Positions 1 to 5,175 of a stretch of DNA of 5,818 nt are shown here, one piece after another (the first letter of the stretch is position 1; each line of letters starts with the position of its first letter). The DNA comes from Bacillota bacterium (GTDB lineage: Bacteria; Bacillota; Clostridia; Christensenellales; Aristaeellaceae). The stretch covers positions 1 through 5,818 of the forward strand of contig JAEYAR010000184.1 of the NCBI GenBank assembly GCA_023404715.1. The letters are read 5' to 3'. The notes beneath the pieces are model-generated. The model made no database searches. It saw only the letters and a list, made by a program, of their open reading frames with translations, and was not told the DNA's origin. The translations under genes and the position numbers were made by a program.

Positions 1-61
1 GCTTAAATCTCCTCAGAGCGCTTTCCAGGGATTCATTCTCCCGAACTCGGATCTCAGACAT
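1..61 (-). CDS. rpsU: 30S ribosomal protein bS21, first 20 codons only (3' end cut by the window edge)
   Basis: The 20 visible codons begin MSEIRVRENESLESALRRF, which matches the highly conserved N-terminus of bS21, a small basic protein near the mRNA exit/platform side of the 30S subunit that helps in translation initiation. The complete protein is usually about 57-70 residues, so most of the gene lies left of the window. The ATG at 61-59 is preceded by tandem GGAGG motifs and a consensus promoter. In many Bacillota rpsU is followed by yqeY and preceded by genes such as mtaB or hinT. Here three accessory genes lie between hinT and rpsU. The reading is short, but the match is specific. Confidence 0.93.
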   Translation of the reverse strand, partial: MSEIRVRENESLESALRRFK

Positions 62-70
62 GGTGTTATC

Positions 71-80
71 CCTCCCCTCC
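71..80 (-). promoter_or_regulatory. Tandem Shine-Dalgarno motifs of rpsU
   Basis: The leader reads GGAGGGGAGG from 80 to 71, that is, two GGAGG motifs in a row. They end 14 and 9 bases before the ATG at 61-59. The nearer one is at usable spacing. The outer one is too far for normal initiation and may simply be purine-rich sequence. Confidence 0.75.
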
Positions 81-97
81 GCTCATCTCGACGAACA

Positions 98-122
98 CAT
101 CCGATACGATATGGAACGGATG
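98..122 (-). other. Small hairpin in the rpsU leader
   Basis: In the predicted 5' leader of the rpsU transcript, CATCCG (122-117) can pair with CGGATG (103-98) around a 13-base loop. The stem is short and has no U tract, so it is not a terminator. It could be a chance pairing, an mRNA-stability element, or part of a regulatory leader. Only the base pairing is seen; any role is inference. Confidence 0.35.
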
Positions 123-137
123 GTAACCGTGCACTTT

Positions 138-166
138 ATTATAACGCACCCGATGGTATTCGTCAA
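138..166 (-). promoter_or_regulatory. Sigma-A (housekeeping) promoter of rpsU
   Basis: On the minus strand, TTGACG (166-161) and TATAAT (143-138) are separated by exactly 17 bases. This gives one mismatch to the -35 consensus and a perfect -10. The DNA just upstream (about 167-200) is AT-rich compared with the rest of the window, which could act as an UP element. Transcription should start near 130-132, giving a leader of about 70 bases. The promoter lies about 70 bases beyond the end of the AraC-type gene and points at rpsU. Confidence 0.92.
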
Positions 167-234
167 CCTAAAATCCGAATTCTTCACAGCAATAATTTTG
201 GGGCAGATTTTGCGGAGGCGATGATGCGGCATTT

Positions 235-1137
235 TCAAATGGGTTTCAGCCAAATTTCCATGCGCGTGGTGTCGGGCGCATGCGCAGGATACCGCTCTAG
301 GCAAAACGGCTCGGTCGTAAGACCATGCCTGGGCAGCCATGTGTTAAAGAGGTATTGCTCGGCCTTATATAGCGCGTCCATCACCAGCGCTTCAAAGTTC
401 TCCGCTTCAAATGTACAGACGATGTACGCCCCGGGCGCTAGCGTATAGGCCTCACATCCGTCCGGAACGGCCGGCTCCAGGATCCTTGCGCCCGCAAAAT
501 AATTGAAATACCCGGCTTCATCGCAGGGATAGGTGACGCCGATTTCTTCGTCATCCGCCGCCCAGCCGGCTACATCGCGCTTTAGCGCATGCAGCGTATC
601 CCACAAAGCGGCCAATGGGTCGACGCCGGACACCGCCCCCAGGCCATCGACGAACGATACCGGCATCTTTTTCACAAAGCCTATGTAGTGCCTTTCCGTC
701 TCGATCCTCTGCCGGGTAATTTCCAGCACGATCCCTTCTGTGACCAGCGGCACGCCCTCGTCGACCAGCACGTATTGCAGCTCCAATTGGGGCTTCGTCA
801 TACGATTGAGCGCCTGCGGCCGGCTGCGGTACGCCTCCGGCGTCATGCCGAACGTCTCCCGAAACGACCGGGTGAAGTGCTCGTGCGAGGCAAAGCCCAG
901 CTCCAGCGCGATGTCCAAAATCCGGCTGTCCCCCGCCTGCAAAGCCTCGGTCGCCCGCGCGAGCCTACGCAACTTGACGTATTCGGCAACCGGTTTTTTT
1001 ACCAAACGGCTAAAAAGTCGCTGATAGTAAAAGGGCGATAGCGCCGCGCGTCTGGCCAGGTCCTCGATCTCCAGCGGTTCCGCAAGGTGTGTTTCGATGT
1101 AATCCAGCGTCCATTGAATTTGTTCCCAAGCGTGCAT
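235..1137 (-). CDS. AraC-family transcriptional regulator with C-terminal GyrI-like effector-binding domain
   Basis: This is a 300-residue DNA-binding regulator. The N-terminal AraC/XylS domain (about 1-105) has two helix-turn-helix units: the first at 22-45 (EIEDLARRAALSPFYYQRLF), the second at 71-102 (ILDIALELGFASHEHFTRSF), ending with the signature FRETFGMTPEAYR. Residues about 115-300 form a GyrI-like (AraC_E_bind/Rob-type) ligand domain, shown by AGYFNYFAGARI (208-219), LAPGAYIVCTFEA (233-245), YLFNTWLPRHGL (262-273), and EIWLKPI at the end. This layout resembles Rob rather than AraC itself, which has an N-terminal cupin. Known GyrI-like domains bind small, often cationic or lipophilic molecules. 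The ATG at 1137 is preferred because GGAGG lies 8 bases upstream; the GTG at 1155 would contain that site. Starting 70 bases after the fucosidase, it may be an operon-encoded local regulator, but target and ligand are unknown. Confidence 0.92.
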   Translation of the reverse strand: MHAWEQIQWTLDYIETHLAEPLEIEDLARRAALSPFYYQRLFSRLVKKPVAEYVKLRRLARATEALQAGDSRILDIALELGFASHEHFTRSFRETFGMTPEAYRSRPQALNRMTKPQLELQYVLVDEGVPLVTEGIVLEITRQRIETERHYIGFVKKMPVSFVDGLGAVSGVDPLAALWDTLHALKRDVAGWAADDEEIGVTYPCDEAGYFNYFAGARILEPAVPDGCEAYTLAPGAYIVCTFEAENFEALVMDALYKAEQYLFNTWLPRHGLTTEPFCLERYPAHAPDTTRMEIWLKPI

Positions 1138-1145
1138 ATAATGCA

Positions 1146-1150
1146 CCTCC
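1146..1150 (-). promoter_or_regulatory. Ribosome binding site of the AraC-type regulator
   Basis: GGAGG (part of GGGAGGTG) lies 8 bases before the ATG at 1137-1135. It decides between this ATG and an in-frame GTG at 1155, whose first codons would overlap the site. The rest of the 70-base gap (1138-1207) shows no convincing terminator or promoter. Confidence 0.8.
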
Positions 1151-1207
1151 CTCACCTACGAGGATAGCATGGATGGCGGGGCGTTCGCTTGTCTGCCCAT
1201 GCTCTTT

Positions 1208-2542
1208 TTATACCGCCTCGCATCCATATGCCCGAATAGGCAATAGCTTGGCCGGCAGTCTGCTCTGCGTCACCCGCAGGGTCAGCCGCCGCAGCGTCAC
1301 GGGGCGAAACCGGCAGATTCGCTTGTGGCCGATCACGGTTCCCTGAAAGATCCTCCGTCCGTCCGCCCAAAGATCAAAGGCCTCTACGCGCTGCCCTTGT
1401 AGGATGTTCTCCTGTAATACCGCGCAGGCGACCACCGTCGGCTCCGGAAACGTCAGCGTCACCGCGTCTTCCCCCTGCGCGCTCTGTACGGCCTTCAGCT
1501 CGCGCGCAAAGGCGCTGCGAAGCGCTTCGCCGAGTTCACGCAGTCTGCGCACGTCCGGATCGGCAATCCTGCCGCGCCGGTCGGGCGGCACATTCAAAAG
1601 CAGCGCGGCGTTCGCCCCCACCGAGCCATAGTAAATCATGAGCAACTCGTTCAGGCCGCGCACCTTGTCGTCCTCGTCTGCATGGTAAAACCAGCCCTTG
1701 CGGATCGACGTATCGACCTCTGCCGGATACCAAATCAGCTCCTTTGCCTGCCGGATCACCGCGCGGCTGCCCAGGTCCGCATCCGTCTCCAAAAGCCTGC
1801 GGCCAAATGCGCCGTCGTCCGCCTGCTGCGAGCGCTCGGCGATGCGCGCATTGTCGAAGAGGCTGGAAGGCACCACGCTCCACTCCGATTCGCGGCAGAG
1901 GCCCGCCTCGTTGCCGCACCAGCGCACGTCGGGCCCGCAGACGCTGATGACGGCCTGAGGCTGCTCCTCGCGGATGATCCGGTAATACCCCGGCCAATCG
2001 TACGCCTGCCGCTTCCCGTTCGCCCCCTCGCCGCAGGCGCCGTCGAACCAAAAACAAAAGAGCTCTCCGTAGTTTCTAGCCAACTCGCGCAGCTGGTTTT
2101 GATAAAACATGTTGTAGGCGTCCGAATCGCCGTAGCTCGCCTCGTGCCGATCCCACGGCGACAGATAAACGCCAAACCGGATGCCGCCGCGTCGGCAGGC
2201 TTCGCTGACCTCGCGCACGACGTCGCCTTTGCCACCGCGCCACGGGCTGTTCTTCACGCTGTGCTCGGTATAAGCGCTCGGCCACAGGCAAAAACCGTCG
2301 TGATGCTTACACGTCAAAATCAGCGCCCGCATGCCCGCGCTTTTCACGGCGGCGACCCATTGGTCGGCGTCAAAGTCCGTAGGGTTGAAAAGGGAGGGAT
2401 CCTCGGTTCCGTCTCCCCACTCTCGATCCGTAAACGTATTGATGCCGAAGTGGGCGAACGCGTAAAACTCCAGCTGCTGCCAGCGGTACTGACGCATGGA
2501 AGGTACGACGCACGCCGCCCGTTCAATCCAATCTCCGCTCAC
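1208..2542 (-). CDS. GH29 alpha-L-fucosidase, probably subfamily B (alpha-1,3/1,4 type), cytoplasmic
   Basis: This retaining glycosidase removes terminal alpha-L-fucose from oligosaccharides. From the GTG start it has 444 residues. The catalytic barrel covers about 1-340: substrate-pocket motifs HFGINTF (31-37) and CKHHDGF (78-84), the nucleophile motif FWFDG with D167, and VRWCGNEAG (206-214), where E212 fits the acid/base. The 45-residue spacing equals that of D172 and E217 as I recall them for the Bifidobacterium enzyme BiAfcB. WFYHADED (284-291) and LLLNVPPDRRG (314-324) are further GH29 hallmarks. Residues about 345-444 form a beta-sandwich (AVLQENI..GQRVEAFDLWA), typical of subfamily B. 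There is no signal peptide, so it likely acts on imported sugars such as Lewis-type or milk oligosaccharide fragments. It sits 19 bases after the ATPase and 70 before the AraC regulator. GH29 membership is certain; the linkage preference is inferred. Confidence 0.94.
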   Translation of the reverse strand: MSGDWIERAACVVPSMRQYRWQQLEFYAFAHFGINTFTDREWGDGTEDPSLFNPTDFDADQWVAAVKSAGMRALILTCKHHDGFCLWPSAYTEHSVKNSPWRGGKGDVVREVSEACRRGGIRFGVYLSPWDRHEASYGDSDAYNMFYQNQLRELARNYGELFCFWFDGACGEGANGKRQAYDWPGYYRIIREEQPQAVISVCGPDVRWCGNEAGLCRESEWSVVPSSLFDNARIAERSQQADDGAFGRRLLETDADLGSRAVIRQAKELIWYPAEVDTSIRKGWFYHADEDDKVRGLNELLMIYYGSVGANAALLLNVPPDRRGRIADPDVRRLRELGEALRSAFARELKAVQSAQGEDAVTLTFPEPTVVACAVLQENILQGQRVEAFDLWADGRRIFQGTVIGHKRICRFRPVTLRRLTLRVTQSRLPAKLLPIRAYGCEAV

Positions 2543-2549
2543 CTTGTTT

Positions 2550-2555
2550 CCTCCT
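2550..2555 (-). promoter_or_regulatory. Strong ribosome binding site that sets a GTG start for the fucosidase
   Basis: A perfect AGGAGG lies 7 bases before the GTG at 2542-2540, in the 19-base gap after the ATPase stop. It supports this GTG over an in-frame ATG at 2626, which would place 65 bases of the gene inside the ATPase gene and add 28 residues with no resemblance to the family. Confidence 0.85.
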
Positions 2556-2561
2556 GTTCGG

Positions 2562-3431
2562 TCAGTCGTTTGGCTCTCCAAACGCCTCTTTGTGCCGCAT
2601 AAAAAAGTCGAAATACGTGCGCACATTATTCAGCTCCGTCCACTTTCTGATATCCGCCGGTCGCGTATCCAGGTCGTAGATCTTCGCGCCCCGCATCGAG
2701 AGCAGGAAGGGCGAATGGGTAGAGATGACGAGCTGGCAGTCCGCATAGCGCGCCGATTCCTCCAAAAAGTCCGCCAGCTCGATCTGGCGCGCGGCGGAGA
2801 GGCTATTCTCCGGCTCGTCGAGCAGGTAGAGCGCGTCCGCATCGATGCGCTGACGGAAGTAAAAGCTCGCGCTCTCGCCGTTGGACTGCTCGCGCACGTT
2901 GTCCATCAGCTGATCGCACACAAAGGCGGACTGCGTCCTGCGGCGGGCGCTGTTCTGCTTCTTGAGCGCGTCGTAATCGTCCAGCGATCGCACCCGAACC
3001 GACGAATGGCGCGCCGCCGTGTGCGCCTCAAAGAGCCTCTCCTTTTCGCGGTCGATGCCCTCGTTCAGGCTGCGGATGCTGAGCATATATTCGAACACGT
3101 CGTCGCTGGTCACGATGCGGCTGCCCGGCGGAATCGGCCCCTCCTGCCATACGAGGCACCTGTCCACGTAGTCTTCAAAGAAGTTCGAGCGGTTGAAGGG
3201 CGTCTCGCGCGCGAGGCGCAGCTTTTCGGCGATGACGTTCAGCACGGTCGTCTTCCCCGACCCATTGCCGCCGTAAAGGATCGTGATGGGCTCAAAATCT
3301 ATCCGTTCAAGGCCTGCGGCGGTGAGCACGCCGAAGGGGTACATCGTGCTATAGCAGGTCCGCTTGATGCCCATGCGAAAAGCCCATTCATCATCTGTGT
3401 TGGGGAATACGATGCGCTCCAGATAGATCAT
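2562..3431 (-). CDS. ABC-type AAA family ATPase of unknown function
   Basis: This is a stand-alone, soluble ABC/SMC-like ATPase of 289 residues. It has Walker A GGNGSGKT (54-61), a signature-like SNGES (183-187), Walker B ALYLLDEPENS (200-210, with catalytic E206), and an H-loop ISTHSPFLLS with H239. The ending IYDLDTRP...KWTELNNVRTYFDFF fits a widespread group of predicted ATPases in Bacillota (resembling COG3910) whose cellular role is unknown. There is no membrane segment, no TOPRIM or nuclease domain, and no ABC-permease partner, so it is not a typical transporter subunit. Residues 95-180 are charged and probably helical and form the variable lobe. I chose the ATG at 3431 because GGAGG sits 5 bases upstream; a GTG-type start 24 bases further out is possible but has no clear binding site. 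The gene lies 66 bases after hinT, past its terminator, and its stop is 19 bases before the fucosidase start, suggesting cotranscription with that gene. Confidence 0.88.
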   Translation of the reverse strand: MIYLERIVFPNTDDEWAFRMGIKRTCYSTMYPFGVLTAAGLERIDFEPITILYGGNGSGKTTVLNVIAEKLRLARETPFNRSNFFEDYVDRCLVWQEGPIPPGSRIVTSDDVFEYMLSIRSLNEGIDREKERLFEAHTAARHSSVRVRSLDDYDALKKQNSARRRTQSAFVCDQLMDNVREQSNGESASFYFRQRIDADALYLLDEPENSLSAARQIELADFLEESARYADCQLVISTHSPFLLSMRGAKIYDLDTRPADIRKWTELNNVRTYFDFFMRHKEAFGEPND

Positions 3432-3459
3432 AACGCCCTCCGTTCCGATCGCCAACTAT

Positions 3460-3491
3460 AAAAGGGCGCGGCCAAGCCGCCGCGCCCCTTT
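3460..3491 (-). terminator. Intrinsic (Rho-independent) terminator after hinT
   Basis: On the minus-strand transcript, bases 3491-3479 (AAAGGGGCGCGGC) pair with 3472-3460 (GCCGCGCCCUUUU) across a 6-base loop. The core is 9 perfect GC-rich pairs, extended by one G-U and three A-U pairs. The UUUU of the right arm is followed by AUAGUU, so the U tract is short and broken. The structure begins 6 bases after the hinT stop and should end, or at least reduce, transcription of the housekeeping unit before the ATPase gene. Confidence 0.85.
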
Positions 3492-3497
3492 GATCCC

Positions 3498-3842
3498 TTA
3501 GCCCATTTGTCCCTCGAGCGCCCTGCCGCCAAGGATGTGCACGTGCAGGTGCCCAACGCTCTGCTGTGCGTCCGCGCCGCAGTTGGTCACCAGGCGGAAT
3601 CCGCTCTGCGCCAACCCCAGCTCACCCGCGACCTGCGCGGCCGTGCGCAAAAGCTTCGCCAGGAACGCATCGCTCTCTTCGCGCGCCGCGTAGACGTCGC
3701 TCACGTGCTTCTTGGGGATCACCAGCACATGTACGGGCGCCTGCGGCGCGATGTCGTAAAACGCCAGCACCTCGTCGTCCTCATACGCCTTCTTCGAAGG
3801 GATCTCGCCCGCAGCGATCTTGCAAAACAGACAATCCTCCAT
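3498..3842 (-). CDS. hinT: HIT-family nucleotide hydrolase (HinT-type purine nucleoside phosphoramidase)
   Basis: HIT proteins are small cytoplasmic dimers that cleave nucleoside phosphoramidates and related adenylated compounds. The physiological substrate of bacterial HinT is still unsettled. The 114 residues fit the family exactly. The N-terminus, CLFCKIAAGEIPSKKAYED, carries a C4-x2-C7 pair typical of zinc-binding members, and the conserved HVLVIPKKHV segment lies at 38-47. The active-site histidine triad is H98-L-H100-V-H102. By comparison with human HINT1 (H110, H112, H114), H100 would be the nucleophile. The ATG at 3842 has AAGGAG 9 bases upstream. The gene starts 39 bases after mtaB and ends 6 bases before a strong intrinsic terminator, so it is the last gene of the rsmE-mtaB-hinT unit. 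The family call is firm; the exact substrate is not. Confidence 0.95.
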   Translation of the reverse strand: MEDCLFCKIAAGEIPSKKAYEDDEVLAFYDIAPQAPVHVLVIPKKHVSDVYAAREESDAFLAKLLRTAAQVAGELGLAQSGFRLVTNCGADAQQSVGHLHVHILGGRALEGQMG

Positions 3843-3881
3843 GGTATCGCACTCCTTCTTCGGAACAGATGTCCCGCTTTT

Positions 3882-5171
3882 TTATGCCAGGCGAGCCGTA
3901 AGCCCGTCCTCCACGACGCCCTCGACGACCACATCCCGCACGTCGCCGGATTCCATGTCGCCGCCTACGCGAACGTGCACGTAGGTATCCGTATAACCCG
4001 TCATGCGCCCCTGCTCATCCCGCTCCTCGAAGAGCACGCGCTGGCGCGTGCCTACAAGCGCCGCCAGATAGTCCTGCGCGAGCTCTCCGCCCAGGGCGAT
4101 CAGCCTGCGCGCGCGCTCCTCGCGCACGTGCCTGGGCACGCTGAGCGCCATTGCGGCCGCTGGCGTGCCCTCTCGCTCGGAGTAAGGGAACACGTGCATG
4201 CGCGAAAACCTGGCCTCCCGTACGGTCGCCAGCGTCTCCTCGAACTCCTGCTCCGTCTCCCCGGGAAAGCCCGTCATCACGTCCGTGGTCAGCGCGCAGC
4301 CGGGGAACGCCTCGCGCAGCATGCGGCAGGCCCGCAGGTACTCGCCCGACGTATAGCGCCTGCGCATGCGTTGCAACACCGCGTCGCTGCCGCTCTGCAG
4401 CGCGAGGTGAAACTGCGGGCAGACCTTGGGCATGCCTTGCAGCGCCTCGATGAATCCCTGCGTCACGATCACGGGCTCCAGCGAGCCCAGGCGGATGCGC
4501 AGCGCGCCCTTTGCATCGTGCGCGGCGCGGATGGCGTCCGCAAGCGTCGTGCCGTCCCTCAGATCGCGCCCGTAGCTCGTCAGGTGGATGCCCGTGAGCA
4601 CCAGCTCGCGAAAGCCCGCGTCGCAAAGCGCCTGCGCCTCACGGCGGATCTCGGCCAGCGGACGCGAACGGATCGGCCCGCGCACGTAAGGAATGATGCA
4701 GTAGGCGCAGTAGCGGTCGCAGCCCTCCTGTATTTTCATCGTCGCGCGCGTATGCCCTTCGTGCGCATGCACGGTGAGCGCCTCAAACGGCGCGCGGCGC
4801 AGGCCCTCCACCGCGATCAGCGTCTCCCCCGACGCCTCGGCCTCTTCGAGCAGCTGCACGACCTCGCCGCGCCGCTGCGTGCCCAGGATCAAGCGCACGC
4901 CCGGCAGGCGCAATGTATCCGCCGCGCGCTGCGCCAGGCAACCCGTGACGACGATATGCGCCGCAGGGTTTTTGCGCGCGCAGCGCCGTATCGCCTGCAT
5001 CGACTTCTTATCGCCGGTGCCGGTTACCGTGCAGGTATTGATCACGTATACGTCCGCTCTATCGTCAAAGGGAACGATCGCATATCCCGCTTCCTGAAAG
5101 CGCTCCCGCATCGCCTGGGTATCGTATTGGTTCACCTTGCAGCCTAATGTGTAAAACGCCGCTTTTTTCAT
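3882..5171 (-). CDS. mtaB: tRNA (N6-threonylcarbamoyladenosine(37)-C2)-methylthiotransferase MtaB
   Basis: This radical-SAM enzyme adds a methylthio group to t6A at position 37 of ANN-decoding tRNAs, giving ms2t6A, which steadies codon-anticodon pairing. The 429 residues match the family length. The N-terminal UPF0004 domain starts with TLGCKVNQYDT and supplies three cluster cysteines (C11, C47, C78). The radical-SAM cluster motif is C151-x3-C155-x2-C158, followed by PYVRGPIRSR. A TRAM RNA-binding domain covers about 365-427. The TLGCKVNQ start and the GCDRYCAYCIIPYVRG motif favour MtaB over its relatives MiaB and RimO. The ATG at 5171 has a GGAG 7 bases upstream that overlaps the last codons of rsmE, so translation is probably coupled. 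In Bacillus subtilis the same pair (yqeU-yqeV) is adjacent downstream of the dnaK genes, which is known context rather than something seen here. Confidence 0.96.
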   Translation of the reverse strand: MKKAAFYTLGCKVNQYDTQAMRERFQEAGYAIVPFDDRADVYVINTCTVTGTGDKKSMQAIRRCARKNPAAHIVVTGCLAQRAADTLRLPGVRLILGTQRRGEVVQLLEEAEASGETLIAVEGLRRAPFEALTVHAHEGHTRATMKIQEGCDRYCAYCIIPYVRGPIRSRPLAEIRREAQALCDAGFRELVLTGIHLTSYGRDLRDGTTLADAIRAAHDAKGALRIRLGSLEPVIVTQGFIEALQGMPKVCPQFHLALQSGSDAVLQRMRRRYTSGEYLRACRMLREAFPGCALTTDVMTGFPGETEQEFEETLATVREARFSRMHVFPYSEREGTPAAAMALSVPRHVREERARRLIALGGELAQDYLAALVGTRQRVLFEERDEQGRMTGYTDTYVHVRVGGDMESGDVRDVVVEGVVEDGLTARLA

Positions 5172-5175
5172 GCCC

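Noticed and set aside
170..234. A possible terminator just after the AraC-type gene.
   Set aside because: Only weak AT pairings (CCAAAAT with ATTTTAGG) can be formed, with no GC-rich stem and no U tract. Read-through into rpsU therefore cannot be excluded, but no terminator can be called.
1682..3461. Two plus-strand open frames of about 306 and 321 codons, antisense to the fucosidase and ATPase.
   Set aside because: They are shadows of well-supported minus-strand genes, with no motifs or credible ribosome binding sites.
161..3463. Similar short strings at the two edges of the accessory cassette (CAACCTAAAA near 164-173 and CAACTATAAAA near 3453-3463), as a possible target duplication.
   Set aside because: The match is short, gapped and AT-rich, and fits chance. 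No inverted repeats or transposase accompany it.
3455..3483. TATAGT at 3460-3455 as a sigma-A -10 element for the ATPase gene.
   Set aside because: The expected -35 position falls in the GC-rich terminator stem and bears no resemblance to TTGACA, and there is no extended -10. It is kept only as an open question in the findings.
4015..4626. A 203-codon minus-strand frame inside mtaB, and similar ones inside rsmE and the fucosidase.
   Set aside because: Each is an out-of-frame reading within a gene that has full-length family similarity; low-complexity R/A/G-rich translations are expected at this GC content.
3507..5147. A 546-codon open frame on the plus strand, antisense to mtaB and hinT.
   Set aside because: It lies opposite two genes with clear family motifs. 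Its composition (rich in R, A, H, L) is what the antisense of GC-rich coding DNA gives, and it shows no recognisable domain.
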